A DNA stretch of 44,975 nucleotides from Gammaproteobacteria bacterium (GTDB lineage: Bacteria; Pseudomonadota; Gammaproteobacteria; Chromatiales; Chromatiaceae): contig JAABSM010000025.1 of the NCBI GenBank assembly GCA_011390365.1, positions 1 through 44,975 of the forward strand, given 5' to 3'. Positions 1 to 8,613 of this stretch are shown one piece after another. Numbering within the stretch: position 1 is the first letter of the stretch; each line of letters opens with the position of its first letter. A model generated the notes under the pieces. That model did no database searches, was not told where the DNA came from, and saw nothing but the letters and a program-made list of their open reading frames with translations. A program made the position numbers and the translations under genes.

Positions 1-68
1 TAAGCGCCATGCCAGGTTCCCGCCCTTGATGCGCCTTACTCCGGGGCAGCCCGGAAATCGCCGGGCCG

Positions 69-124
69 GCATAGGATGTGCCGAATAAAAAGCCTTGTCG
101 CTCGGTCGACGGCACATCCTATGC
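69..124. repeat. 15-bp perfect inverted repeat (hairpin element)
   Basis: The 15 bases at 69-83 are exactly reverse-complemented at 110-124, separated by a 26-base loop. It resembles the dispersed palindromic repeats common between genes of sulfur-oxidising gammaproteobacteria. The rest of 1-248 shows no credible gene. Confidence 0.7.
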
Positions 125-210
125 AGAACCAAAAACGATCGGCGCATCCACGAAATGAGGCGCATCGCTCCCGGAGAATGCCATGGTGGCTTAAGTTAAT
201 GACATTGAGA

Positions 211-237
211 GCGGGCGGCCGGGCGGCCGCCCTTTTG
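211..237 (+). terminator. GC-rich hairpin followed by four T
   Basis: GGGCGGCC and GGCCGCCC are separated by GGGC and followed by TTTT on the plus strand. It lies just beyond the stop of the minus-strand remnant at 249, so it could stop transcription arriving from the left. The T run is short, so this is only a weak candidate. Confidence 0.3.
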
Positions 238-248
238 GGCTGGCGGGG

Positions 249-692
249 TCAGTCGATGGAGGAGAACTGGAACTGCTGGGACTCTACGTTCCAGGTCAGG
301 GTTCCGTCATAAGGGACGCCATTGACCTTCATGTTGGTGACCTGGATCGCGTTGCCCGAGCCCGTGAAGGAGGCGGCGGAGTAGTCGATGGTATCCGAGG
401 CATCAAGGTACTGGTTATCGCCGAAACGTTCCGGGTAGACGTTGCGGGTGACGCTCCTGGAGGAGCCGTCGTTGTCGTAGATCTTGATGGTGACGTTGAA
501 CACTTCCTCTCTGAGGCTGTAGTTGTAGGCCATGGAAAAGCCGGACTGTTCGGCGTCGGGGTAGTCTGGATAGGCGTTGGCGATATCCTTGCGGCTGCCT
601 CCCATGGGGATTTCGGTCTTGAAGGTGTCGTCAAACCACAGCTCCACCCGGTCGATGCCGGCGTCGGATATCGCCCATCCGCGGATGGATGG
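249..692 (-). pseudogene. 5'-truncated Ig-like domain protein remnant
   Basis: The reading frame ends with TGA at 249 and encodes a beta-rich domain that starts around GWAISDAGIDRVELWFDD and continues with aromatic and Asn/Asp-rich segments (SGFSMAYNYS, KIYDNDG). This looks like one Ig-like/Big-type repeat from a large secreted or surface protein, followed by a short C-terminal strand region. The first possible start inside the frame is a GTG at 647, which would cut the domain. Upstream of about 692 the frame runs into low-complexity sequence and hairpins without a start codon or ribosome binding site. I read it as the surviving 3' end of a larger gene. The family assignment is by pattern only. 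Confidence 0.5.
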
Positions 693-743
693 TTGGGGGC
701 TGGCGGGCTGGCCGGCGTGGCGGGAAGGCGATAACCCGCATCG

Positions 744-821
744 CTTTCGTAGCGAAAGATCAATGCCTTTGCTTCGCGAGGATTGTTTAATAGTGCCCGC
801 CGAACCCCCATCTGGGGTTTT
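744..821. repeat. Two small hairpins between the remnant and the ygaP-like gene
   Basis: CTTTCG-TAG-CGAAAG at 744-758 and AACCCC/GGGGTT at 803-819, the latter followed by TT on the plus strand. They sit between the truncated gene at 249-692 and the start at 857. The second may act as a weak terminator. Confidence 0.35.
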
Positions 822-856
822 GTGAGTCCGTTCGATATCAAACCTGGAGAGTGAAC

Positions 857-1060
857 ATGACCGTAGAGCGTATCGTGCTGGCGTTTGCCGGCGTTGTGAT
901 CCTGGCGAGTGTGGCGTTGGCCCATTTCCTGGGGCAGCCCCTGTGGCTGTTGCTGACCGCTTTCGTGGGTCTCAACCTGTTTCAATCCGCCTTTACCGGC
1001 TTCTGTCCCCTGGCGCTGATCCTCAAGAAGATGGGCAAGCAGAGCGGTCCCGCCTTCTAG
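857..1060 (+). CDS. YgaP-like small membrane protein (DUF2892)
   Basis: A 67-residue protein with two hydrophobic segments (about residues 6-22 and 27-43) followed by the motif FTGFCPLALILKKMG, typical of the DUF2892/YgaP transmembrane domain. In YgaP this domain anchors a rhodanese sulfurtransferase; here it stands alone, as in many sulfur oxidisers. I chose ATG 857 because GGAGAG at 846-851 gives a good Shine-Dalgarno spacing; GTG 851 would lie on top of that site. It is a single gene without close co-directional neighbours. Membrane location is secure, the physiological role is not known. Confidence 0.8.
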   Translation: MTVERIVLAFAGVVILASVALAHFLGQPLWLLLTAFVGLNLFQSAFTGFCPLALILKKMGKQSGPAF

Positions 1061-1381
1061 TACAGCCGCGTGGATGTTGTCCGGGTACCGCCATCCCGGA
1101 AATCTCTCACGGAGGCACCGGCGCACGCGGAAACCGTGCTACGTGAGAGATATCATCAAGGCCTTGGCGCAGCGGTACCAGGGCGACTTGCCGGCAATCG
1201 CCCGGCGCGCCGCAATTCGATCGGGGCTGGGCGGGAGGCCCTCCCGCCGCCCCGGCGGAATGCTCGGGTGTTACCCGAAATTGCTTCTCTAATAAGTTGA
1301 GTTGACGAAAAATTAGACAATTCGCCCGACTTATGGAAGAATCGAAGGAAATTGCGGTTTTGTTTCCATGGGATCGAGTGA
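1061..1381. other. Intergenic region with nested hairpins
   Basis: No convincing gene. It holds a perfect 10-bp inverted repeat (1102-1111 with 1142-1151), a GC hairpin GGCGGGAGG/CCTCCCGCC at 1229-1247, and TCGGGT-GTT-ACCCGA near 1264-1278. After about 1290 the sequence becomes AT-richer, as expected for a promoter of the next gene, but I cannot place a good -35/-10 pair. Confidence 0.5.
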
Positions 1382-2218
1382 ATGAAGATCCATTTTTTCG
1401 GTGTACGCGGCTCCATTCCCACCCCGGGACCGGAGACGTCTGAATTCGGCGGCAACACGCCCTGCGTGTTCGTCGAGCTGAACAATGGTGGTCAGGTGAT
1501 CTTCGACGCGGGCACCGGCATCCGCGCGCTCGGCGATCGGCTGATGGCCAACGATCGGCCGATCCACCTGCTGCTCAGCCATACCCATTGGGACCACATT
1601 CAGGGGTTCCCCTTCTTCAAGCCGGCCTACCAGAAGGGGCGGGAGATCTATCTCTACCCCGCCACCGGCAGCGCCGAGCAGACCATGACCACCTTGCTGG
1701 CCCAGCTCGACGGGGTGAACTTTCCGGTTACCGCCAATCAGATCGGCTGCGGCATCATCTGCCACGATTACCACACCCGTTTTTTCGATCGCAAGGATGT
1801 CTCCATCGAGTCCATGCCCCTCAATCATCCGGGCGGGGGATCGGCGTTTCGCCTGAGCGAAAACGGCGTCTCGGTGGCCTATGTCACCGACAATGAGCTC
1901 CGGCCGCCCGGTACGCCGATCACGCCCTTCGACAAGTGGGTGGAGTTCTGCGCGGGTGTGGATGTGCTGATCCACGACTCCCAGTATCTGGAAGAGGACA
2001 TGCCCCTCAAGCATGGCTGGGGGCATTCGGTGCTCAAGGACGTCTGGGAGTTGGCGGAGCAGGCCAGGCCCAAGACGCTGGTGCTCTTTCACCACGAGCC
2101 GGAGCGCAACGACGCACAGATTCGCGCCATCCAGCTGGCGACGGATGAGCACTTCAAGGACCACGTCCGGCCCTTCAAGGTGATGTGCGCCCGCGAAGGG
2201 CTGGTGCTGGAAGTCTGA
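1382..2218 (+). CDS. MBL-fold metallo-hydrolase
   Basis: A 278-residue cytoplasmic protein of the metallo-beta-lactamase fold. It opens with the FFGVRGSIPTPGP signature, followed by FGGNT and the metal-binding motif HTHWDH (about residues 62-67). Further ligands are probably His in MPLNHPGG (about 149), Asp in YVTDNE and His in LFHHEP. This subfamily resembles PhnP/RNase Z-like phosphodiesterases; its substrate is not established. No signal peptide is present. The next gene begins 18 bases downstream, so the two are likely co-transcribed. The fold is certain, the substrate unknown. Confidence 0.9.
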   Translation: MKIHFFGVRGSIPTPGPETSEFGGNTPCVFVELNNGGQVIFDAGTGIRALGDRLMANDRPIHLLLSHTHWDHIQGFPFFKPAYQKGREIYLYPATGSAEQTMTTLLAQLDGVNFPVTANQIGCGIICHDYHTRFFDRKDVSIESMPLNHPGGGSAFRLSENGVSVAYVTDNELRPPGTPITPFDKWVEFCAGVDVLIHDSQYLEEDMPLKHGWGHSVLKDVWELAEQARPKTLVLFHHEPERNDAQIRAIQLATDEHFKDHVRPFKVMCAREGLVLEV

Positions 2219-2236
2219 TCGCGTAGCGCTTGATTG

Positions 2237-2710
2237 ATGACCGCCCGCGAACGCCAGGCCATCCTCGAACTGTTGCGGAACCAGCCTTGGGCGGCGCTTG
2301 CCAGCCTCGATGAGCAGGGGTTGCCCCAGGCCTCCATGGCGGCGATTGCCTTGGCCCCGGGAGATCGGGGCGTGTTGCTCCATCTCAGCACCCTTGCCGC
2401 CCATACCCGTAACCTGGCGCGCAACCCGGCCGCCTCCATCGTCGCCAGCGAGGCCCACCGCCCCGCCGCGGATCCCCAGCAGCTGGCCCGGGTCTCCCTT
2501 GATGGCGAGGTCCGGCGGCTGGGCGCGCGGGACGAGGGCTATGCCACCGCCCGCGCCGCCTATCTGGAGTGCCTGCCAGACGCTGAGCCGCTCTTCTCCT
2601 TCGCTGATTTCGGGCTGTTCCTGTTGGTTCCCAGGGCCGGGCGTTTCGTGGGCGGGTTTGGTCGCGCCCTCTCTTTTGACTGGCGGGAGCTGGTTTCAGT
2701 AAAAGGGTGA
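2237..2710 (+). CDS. Pyridoxamine 5'-phosphate oxidase-like flavin-binding protein
   Basis: A 157-residue protein beginning MTARERQAILELLRNQPWAAL, with the split-barrel pattern of the PNPOx/HugZ-like family: ALASLDEQGLPQASMAAIAL, then LLHLSTLAAHTRNLARNP, VSLDGEVRRL and a C-terminal GRFVGGFGRA. Such proteins bind FMN or heme and act as small oxidoreductases or heme-degrading enzymes; which applies here cannot be told. ATG 2237 is preferred over TTG 2234. It follows the MBL-fold gene by 18 bases. Confidence 0.85.
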   Translation: MTARERQAILELLRNQPWAALASLDEQGLPQASMAAIALAPGDRGVLLHLSTLAAHTRNLARNPAASIVASEAHRPAADPQQLARVSLDGEVRRLGARDEGYATARAAYLECLPDAEPLFSFADFGLFLLVPRAGRFVGGFGRALSFDWRELVSVKG

Positions 2711-2738
2711 TTAGAAAATCAATGTAATGTGGTATACT
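2711..2738 (+). promoter_or_regulatory. Candidate sigma-70 promoter of the DEAD-box helicase gene
   Basis: TTAGAA at 2711-2716 and TATACT at 2733-2738 with a 16-base spacer lie just after the stop of the preceding gene. Transcription would give a leader of about 55 bases before ATG 2801. Sequence inspection only. Confidence 0.45.
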
Positions 2739-2800
2739 GCGCAGTTCACTCGGCCTTCAGTCTGAAGGCCCGCGTCGCTTCTTTCAGGTATCCCTCGCTA

Positions 2801-4570
2801 ATGTCCCAAGAACTTTCCCGCCCCGCCTTTTCCGAGCTGGGTCTGGCGCAGCCGCTGCTGCGCGCCATCGCCGAATCCGGCTACGAAACCCCCTCCGCCA
2901 TCCAGGCCGCCAGCATCCCCCATCTGCTTCAGGGGCGGGATCTGCTCGGCCAGGCCCAGACCGGTACCGGCAAGACCGCCGCCTTCGCGCTGCCGTTGTT
3001 ATCCCGTCTCGATCTCGCCGACAGCGCGACGCAGGTGCTGGTGCTGGCGCCGACCCGCGAGCTGGCGATCCAGGTGGCCGAGGCCTTCCAGCACTATGCC
3101 CGTCATCTGAACGGCTTCCATGTGGTGCCGCTTTACGGCGGCAGCGGCTACGGCGATCAGATTCGCGGTCTCAAGCGGGGCGCGCATGTGGTGGTGGGCA
3201 CCCCCGGCCGGTTGATGGACCACATGCGCAAGGGGACCCTCAAGCTCGATGGCCTGCGCGCGCTGGTGCTTGATGAGGCGGACGAGATGCTGCGCATGGG
3301 CTTCATCGACGATGTCGAGTGGATCCTTGAGCAGACCCCGCCCCAGCGCCAGGTCGCGCTCTTCTCGGCGACCATGCCGAAGGAGATCCGGCGTGTCGCG
3401 GAACGCTATCTGCGGGATCCGGTGACGGTCAAGATGGAGGAGCGGGTGCTCACCGCCGAGTCGGTGGAGCAGCGCTACTGGCTGGTGGATGGCCTGCATA
3501 AACTGGATGCCCTGACCCGCATCCTGGAAGCGGAATCCTTCGATGCCATGATCGTCTTCGTGCGTACCAAGGCGGCCACCGAGGAGCTGGCCGAGAAGCT
3601 CTCCGCCCGCGGCCACGCCTGCGAACCCCTCAATGGCGACATCGCCCAGGCCCAGCGCGAACGGGTGGTGCAGCGCCTCAAGGATGGCCGCGTCGATATC
3701 CTCGTCGCCACCGACGTCGCCGCTCGCGGGCTCGACGTGGAGCGGATCACCCATGTCGTCAATTACGACATCCCCAGCGATCCCGAGGCCTACGTCCATC
3801 GTATCGGGCGCACCGGCCGCGCCGGCCGCACCGGCAGCGCCCTGCTGTTCCTTTCCCATCGCGAAAGACGCCTGCTCAATGCGATCGAACGCACCATCGG
3901 GTGCGCCATCGAACCCATGCAGTTGCCCACCGTCGGCGATGTCAATCGACTGCGTATCGAACGTTTCAAGAACCGCATTCGCGAGACCCTCGCCACCCGC
4001 GACCTGGACTTCTTCGCGCGCCTGATCGCCGAGTACGAGGAGGCGGAGGAGACGGATCCGCTGATGATCGCCGCCGCCCTGGCGGCGATGGCCCAGGGCG
4101 ATGAGCCGCTGATGCTGGAGGAGCGGGAGCGCGCGCGTTCCGCCCCGCGAGAGGGCAAGGAGCGAAAAGGAAGGGATGGACCCGCCAGGGAGAGAGGCAG
4201 GGAGAGAAATAAGGAGGGAGGCAAGGAGAAGGGCAGGGGACGCCGCGAAGAGGGCGGAGGGCGCGACAAGACGCCGGATCTGCCGATGGTGCGCTATCGC
4301 CTGGAGGTGGGCGCGGAACACGGCGTAAAGCCCGGCCAGATCGTCGGCGCCGTCGCCAATGAGGCGGGCCTGGACGGGGCCTATATCGGCAGGATCACCA
4401 TCAACCCGGACCATAGCATCGTGGATCTGCCCGACGGCATGCCCAAGGAGGTTTTTCAGTCGCTGCGACGCGCCCGCGTCTGCGGCCGCCCCCTGGCCAT
4501 CTCTCCGCTTGGCGAAGATTCCGCCGCCGCCAGTGACAGGCCGCGCAAGGGCAAGCCCAACAAGCGCTAG
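2801..4570 (+). CDS. deaD: DEAD-box ATP-dependent RNA helicase (DeaD/CsdA type)
   Basis: A 589-residue helicase with the full motif set: Q-motif (FSELGLAQPLL...TPSAIQ), Walker A AQTGTGKT, PTRELAIQV, TPGR, DEAD, SAT, ARGLDV and HRIGRTGRAG. A C-terminal DbpA-type RNA-binding domain (about residues 495-570, from PMVRYRLEVG to VCGRPLAIS) follows a very basic/acidic Arg-Glu-Gly-Lys linker (about 445-490). It unwinds structured RNA, with likely roles in ribosome assembly, mRNA decay and cold adaptation. ATG 2801 begins MSQELSRPAF, where family similarity starts; an in-frame ATG at 2729 overlaps the predicted promoter and is rejected. The linker DNA at 4130-4270 is strongly purine-biased. Confidence 0.95.
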   Translation: MSQELSRPAFSELGLAQPLLRAIAESGYETPSAIQAASIPHLLQGRDLLGQAQTGTGKTAAFALPLLSRLDLADSATQVLVLAPTRELAIQVAEAFQHYARHLNGFHVVPLYGGSGYGDQIRGLKRGAHVVVGTPGRLMDHMRKGTLKLDGLRALVLDEADEMLRMGFIDDVEWILEQTPPQRQVALFSATMPKEIRRVAERYLRDPVTVKMEERVLTAESVEQRYWLVDGLHKLDALTRILEAESFDAMIVFVRTKAATEELAEKLSARGHACEPLNGDIAQAQRERVVQRLKDGRVDILVATDVAARGLDVERITHVVNYDIPSDPEAYVHRIGRTGRAGRTGSALLFLSHRERRLLNAIERTIGCAIEPMQLPTVGDVNRLRIERFKNRIRETLATRDLDFFARLIAEYEEAEETDPLMIAAALAAMAQGDEPLMLEERERARSAPREGKERKGRDGPARERGRERNKEGGKEKGRGRREEGGGRDKTPDLPMVRYRLEVGAEHGVKPGQIVGAVANEAGLDGAYIGRITINPDHSIVDLPDGMPKEVFQSLRRARVCGRPLAISPLGEDSAAASDRPRKGKPNKR

Positions 4571-4736
4571 TGCAGCCGCGCACAGGTTTTGCGGGTATGC
4601 CGGGCCGGTCGGGAGTTGAACTCGCGGCGCGGGAGGGGGGCAGCCCGGGAAGGCCCTGGAGCCCGGGCTTCAGTCCGGCAATCTTGTCTGCGATACCATC
4701 CTGAAGTCCGGACTCCTCGCCCAGCGGCGCTTGGTC

Positions 4737-5282
4737 TCAAAGGCCCAGGATCGCGACGATGCGGTCCGCTTCGATGGTGACCCGCTTCAGGCCGAAGCGC
4801 GTCGCCAGCGCGTCGCCTTCGCCCGGCTTCAGGGTATAGAGCGGGTTCTGGCTGAAATATTCCGCCATTGCCTGGGTGATCGCATCCCTCGCCTTGCCGG
4901 TGTACTTTTCGGGAATGCCCGCCACCGCCAGATTATCGATCGACGGTTGCGTCAAGTGAAACCCGCCATGTTCGGGACGATAGCCGATCACCCCGGAGAG
5001 GTCTACGGCCCCTTCAAGGGGGGTGTCGCCGTTGTCCACCTTTAGCACTACATCCATCGCCGCCCGCAATCGATTCGACGGCTGCTCCTTGGACAGCCGG
5101 GGGTTTTTCAGCGTTACGTCGATCACGAAGAAATAGGAGCGGGTGATCGGCTGGCTATCCATGAGGTGGTTGGCGATCTCCTGACGGGGGATGTCCACCG
5201 CATATCCCTTGCTCAGATAATAGTACGCGCCGCCGCCCGCCAGCAGCAGGGCGAGAGACAGAAGGGTTAGGGCTTTCTTCAT
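4737..5282 (-). CDS. DUF1439 envelope protein (YceB-like)
   Basis: A 181-residue protein with an N-terminal hydrophobic segment (about residues 4-24) and then a DUF1439-like body similar to Escherichia coli YceB. Conserved-looking stretches are IDVTLKNPRLS, GAVDLSGVIGYRPEHGGF and NPLYTLKPGEGDALATRFGLKRV. YceB is a lipoprotein, but this sequence has no lipobox cysteine; the segment ALLLAGGGAYYY suggests an uncleaved membrane anchor or a signal peptide. The start is supported by AGGAG about seven bases upstream. Its function is unknown; a lipid-binding tubular fold has been proposed for related proteins. It converges with the helicase gene across 166 bases. Confidence 0.8.
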   Translation of the reverse strand: MKKALTLLSLALLLAGGGAYYYLSKGYAVDIPRQEIANHLMDSQPITRSYFFVIDVTLKNPRLSKEQPSNRLRAAMDVVLKVDNGDTPLEGAVDLSGVIGYRPEHGGFHLTQPSIDNLAVAGIPEKYTGKARDAITQAMAEYFSQNPLYTLKPGEGDALATRFGLKRVTIEADRIVAILGL

Positions 5283-5364
5283 AACGGACTCCTGATGATT
5301 CAGCGATTGCGGGGTGCTCCGCCGCGGCTGGCCGAGTCGGCGGGATATAACTCAACTAATCCGA

Positions 5365-5393
5365 ATTGTATTTAGAAAATGAATTTAGTGTAA
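5365..5393 (-). promoter_or_regulatory. Candidate sigma-70 promoter of the DUF1439 gene
   Basis: Read on the minus strand, TTACAC (5388-5393) and TACAAT (5365-5370) have a 17-base spacer and lie about 83 bases upstream of ATG 5282 in an AT-rich patch. Confidence 0.45.
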
Positions 5394-5673
5394 GCATGGT
5401 ATGGCTGGCTTTGCGACCTGGTTGGCGAGTCTGAAAGGCTTCGGATTGAAAACCATGAATCAAGTCACAGTTAGATGAGAATGGCGCTAATAAGGCTGGC
5501 TATTTTCGGGGGGCAGGGGTCCCTGGCCATGGTCGCCGCGGACGGGCGATCGTCGAGGAGCGGCCCGGGGGGGTCGTATGACATTCAGGGCAAGATCAAG
5601 CGCCGCTGTATTTTAGGGTTCGCGGTGTCCTCCGCGGCTCCGTGAGAGAGACGCGGTGAGGGAGTCGGCCAGC
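5394..5673. other. Non-coding stretch between the DUF1439 and DUF58 genes
   Basis: I see no gene. Apart from the promoter just to its left, the stretch is GC-rich with short imperfect hairpins, and it forms the 3' flank of the moxR-DUF58 operon. Confidence 0.4.
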
Positions 5674-6978
5674 TCAGAGCTTGCCGGTGGCCTTGATATT
5701 GAGGTACTGATTGACCAGCGCCACCGGCAGTTCCGGGGCGAGGATGTCGAGGGTGAGGGCGCCGTGGTAGCGCAGCGCCTCGTGGTGACGGCCGCGGGTG
5801 GCGAGGTATTCGTTTACCGCCTGGAAGGTGAGGGCGTCGTCGAGGGTGCGCACCGGCTGATCGAGGGTCTCGTCGAGGAGGCTTTCGCGCAGGTCGGCGA
5901 GCACCACCAAGTGGCGCTTGGCCAGCAGTTGCACCGCCTGCAACAGCTCATGCTGGTCTTCGTCCCGGGTATTGGTCATCAATACGATCAGCGCGCGGCG
6001 GCGTTGCAGGGTGAGCAGCTCCTTGGCGGCGACCAGATAGTCGGCGGCCTCGGTGGTGGAGTCGAGGTCGTAGGTCTGCTCCAACAGTGCCTTGACCACA
6101 TGCCCGCTCTTGCGCGGCGGATACCAGCGCCGCGGCCCGCCGAAGGCCATGAAGCCCACTGCATCATCCTGCCGGGCGGCGACGTAGGCCAGCAGCAGCA
6201 TCGAGTTGAGGGCCTGGTCGAGATGCACCCGTCCCTCCTCCTGATGGCGCATGCGCCGTCCGCAGTCGAGGAGAAAGACGATCTGTTGATCCCGCTCGTC
6301 CTGATACTCCTTGGAGATCAGCTTCTGATAGCGTGACGTCGCCTTCCAGTCGATCTGGCGCAGGCTGTCGCCGGCGCGATACTCCCGCAGTTGATGAAAA
6401 TCGCTGCCCTCGCCGCGACGCTGGCGGCGGCGCACGCCGATCTGACTCAGGCGGTTATCGGTGGCGAGCAGGGCGAAGTGGCTGATCTCGCGAAAGTTGG
6501 GGAAGACCTTGACGCGGCTCTCCAGCTCAGGGGATTGTTTGTTGCGCCACAGCCCCATGGGCGAGGTGACGACCAGATCGACGCGAGGGAACACTGCGTC
6601 GCCGCGTCGGTTGGGGCGTACCCGGTAGGGGATGCGAATGCGCCGCTCGGCGGGCAGGCTCACGCTGCGCGGCAGGTCCGCCGCCTCGAACTCCAGCGGG
6701 TGGTGGTCGTGGACCGTCAGGCGCAGATCCCGCCCCTCCCGGTTGACGATCTGTAGCGCGACCTCGGACCAGACCCCCAACGGCACGCTGCCGCCTACCT
6801 CACGCGCCAGTTCGAGCCGGGCCGGTCGGCGGCCGACAAAATAGTCGATCAAGGTGACCCCGGCGACGGCGGAGGCGACGAGGGTCCACAGCGTCCCCCA
6901 GGCGGGAAAGAAGGCCACCAGCAACGCCCCGGCGCACAGGGCGTAGGCGATGCGCAGCAGCTCCCGGGTTGGCGTCAT
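5674..6978 (-). CDS. DUF58 domain-containing protein
   Basis: A 434-residue protein with two adjacent hydrophobic segments near the N-terminus (about residues 8-45) and a von Willebrand A-like DUF58 core. The diagnostic block GSDFHQLREYRAGDSLRQIDWKATSR sits mid-protein (quoted in part: LREYRAGDSLRQIDWKATSR), followed by FLLDCGRRM, which corresponds to the VWA first strand. ATG 6978 overlaps the stop of the upstream MoxR gene (ATGA, 6975-6978), implying translational coupling. MoxR-DUF58 pairs are thought to act as chaperone or metal-insertion machines for envelope or oxidoreductase clients; no client is identifiable here. The frame is open further upstream, but that part is inside moxR. Confidence 0.88.
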   Translation of the reverse strand: MTPTRELLRIAYALCAGALLVAFFPAWGTLWTLVASAVAGVTLIDYFVGRRPARLELAREVGGSVPLGVWSEVALQIVNREGRDLRLTVHDHHPLEFEAADLPRSVSLPAERRIRIPYRVRPNRRGDAVFPRVDLVVTSPMGLWRNKQSPELESRVKVFPNFREISHFALLATDNRLSQIGVRRRQRRGEGSDFHQLREYRAGDSLRQIDWKATSRYQKLISKEYQDERDQQIVFLLDCGRRMRHQEEGRVHLDQALNSMLLLAYVAARQDDAVGFMAFGGPRRWYPPRKSGHVVKALLEQTYDLDSTTEAADYLVAAKELLTLQRRRALIVLMTNTRDEDQHELLQAVQLLAKRHLVVLADLRESLLDETLDQPVRTLDDALTFQAVNEYLATRGRHHEALRYHGALTLDILAPELPVALVNQYLNIKATGKL

Positions 6979-7961
6979 ACCCGGGGCGCTTCCACGTTGG
7001 CGAGGATGTCCCGCAGCACGTCGTCCGGCTGATAGCCCTCGATCTCCAGATCGGCGGTCAGCTTCAGCCGATGGCGCAATACCGCCGGGGCCATCGCCTT
7101 GATGTCGTCCGGGGTGACGAAGGTGTTGGCCTGGAGCAGGGCGTGGGCGCGGGCGGCGCGCAGTAACGAAATACTGCCGCGCGGGCCGGCGCCGATCTCG
7201 ATGCCGTTCCATTCGCGGGTGGCGCGGATGATGCGCACCGCGTAGTGGATCACCTGCTCATCCACCCGCAACCGCGCGGTGTACTCTTGCAGCTTGGCGA
7301 TCTCGCCCGGGTTGAGGATCTGGCTCAAGGCGGAGACATCCAGACCGTCCCCCACCGAGTTGCCGGTGACCAGCTTCACCAGCGCCCGCTCCTCGCCCTC
7401 GCTCGGGTAGTCGATAAAGATCTTCAACAGAAACCGATCGAGCTGGGCCTGGGGCAGGGGATAGGTCCCCTCCTGCTCGATGGGATTCTGGGTGGCGAGC
7501 ACCAGAAAGGGTTTTTCGAGGCTGAAGGTCTGCCCCTCGATGGTCACCTGCCGCTCCTGCATCACCTCCAGCAGCGCCGACTGGGTCTTGGCGGGGGCGC
7601 GGTTGATCTCGTCGGCGAGCAGGAAGTTGCAGAACACCGGCCCGCGGCGCACCCGAAAGCTCTGATTCTTCATGTCGAACATGATATGCCCGCTGATGTC
7701 GCTGGGCATCAGGTCGGGGGTGAACTGGACGCGGTTGAAGTCGCCGCCGACGGTGGCCGCCAGGCTGCGCACCAGCAGCGTCTTGCCCAGCCCCGGCACC
7801 CCCTCTACCAGCACATGGCCGCCAGCGAGCAGCGCCACCGCCACCTCGCGAATCACCTGTTGCTGGCCGATCACCGCCTTCTGGATCTCGCCCTCCAGGC
7901 GGCGAATGCGTTGCAGGATCTGCTCGGGAAGCGAGCCGGGTTCAGCGATGGGGTCCGTCAT
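6975..7961 (-). CDS. MoxR family AAA+ ATPase
   Basis: A 328-residue ATPase of the AAA_3 class. Walker A is GVPGLGKT (about residues 54-61), Walker B is LLADEINRAPAKTQSALLEVMQE (quoted in part: LLADEINRAP), sensor 1 is VLATQNPIEQEGTYPLPQAQ, and the C-terminal lid ends GAGPRGSISLLRAARAHALL. It is expected to work with the coupled DUF58 protein downstream. It is preceded by a weak AGAGA ribosome binding site. Confidence 0.92.
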   Translation of the reverse strand: MTDPIAEPGSLPEQILQRIRRLEGEIQKAVIGQQQVIREVAVALLAGGHVLVEGVPGLGKTLLVRSLAATVGGDFNRVQFTPDLMPSDISGHIMFDMKNQSFRVRRGPVFCNFLLADEINRAPAKTQSALLEVMQERQVTIEGQTFSLEKPFLVLATQNPIEQEGTYPLPQAQLDRFLLKIFIDYPSEGEERALVKLVTGNSVGDGLDVSALSQILNPGEIAKLQEYTARLRVDEQVIHYAVRIIRATREWNGIEIGAGPRGSISLLRAARAHALLQANTFVTPDDIKAMAPAVLRHRLKLTADLEIEGYQPDDVLRDILANVEAPRV

Positions 7962-8256
7962 GTTCTCTGCCTCGGTCGATTTGGGGTTGCTGGGGTGGAA
8001 TGATATCGATTGAGGTCGCCGATTGCGAGACCCTGGGGCAAGTTATGGGTGAAACTCGATAAAGTGACCGGTAGTGTCGCGGACCGTCGACAATCCCCGG
8101 CGCAAGGCCTACCATGACGAAGGTCGCCCGGCCGCTTGCTCGACACCGCGGCGCGGGCGCCGACCCCAATCCCGAGCGCGCTATCCGCCCCGGCGACTCT
8201 CCGCCAGGCCGGGCAGCGGCCTTGGACCGGCCTACCGATGACAACCGAGTTTGCCC
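7962..8256. other. Divergent intergenic region
   Basis: This 295-base gap separates the minus-strand moxR operon from the plus-strand 8257 gene and should contain both promoters. No gene with plausible codon use is seen, and I cannot place a confident promoter on either strand. Confidence 0.4.
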
Positions 8257-8613
8257 ATGAAAGCCCTCACCGACCCCTACTTCGCCAACAGCCACGCGAT
8301 CCTCGAATCCATCTTTGACGCGAGCGATTACACCTACCTCTTCCACTTCCAGAACTACTACTTTGGCTACCGTCCCGATGCGCGCGCCAACGCCGAATTG
8401 GTGATGGTACCCCTGTCGGAGATGTTGACCCTGGTGATCGAGGCGCTGGAGCGACTCGGCCTGGCCGATGCAAGCATGAGCCAGCAACGTCTGGTCGAAC
8501 TGAACATGCTCTACATGGGCCTGCTCACCATGATCCTGCCCAACGGTCTGTTGAGCGAAGAGCAGTTCCACGACCTCACCGGAACCGGGGAGGAGGGGGG
8601 CGCCCTCCATTGA
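8257..8613 (+). CDS. Hypothetical protein, coupled to mtfA
   Basis: A 118-residue protein rich in aromatic residues near the N-terminus (DASDYTYLFHFQNYYFGYRP), then a mostly helical body ending in FHDLTGTGEEGGALH. I do not recognise the family. It has no signal peptide or clear membrane segment. Its TGA at 8611-8613 overlaps the TTG start of the MtfA-type peptidase gene (TTGA), so the two proteins are probably made together and may work together. The start is set at ATG 8257, where the sequence becomes protein-like. Confidence 0.75.
   Translation: MKALTDPYFANSHAILESIFDASDYTYLFHFQNYYFGYRPDARANAELVMVPLSEMLTLVIEALERLGLADASMSQQRLVELNMLYMGLLTMILPNGLLSEEQFHDLTGTGEEGGALH

Noticed and set aside
6979-7212. 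Upstream extension of the DUF58 frame
   Set aside because: Lies wholly within moxR and has no protein-like composition; ATG 6978 with ATGA overlap is the natural start.
7942-8610. Minus-strand open frame across the moxR upstream gap
   Set aside because: Mostly the reverse of the 8257 gene with Gln/Val/Gly-rich composition, and no ribosome binding site.
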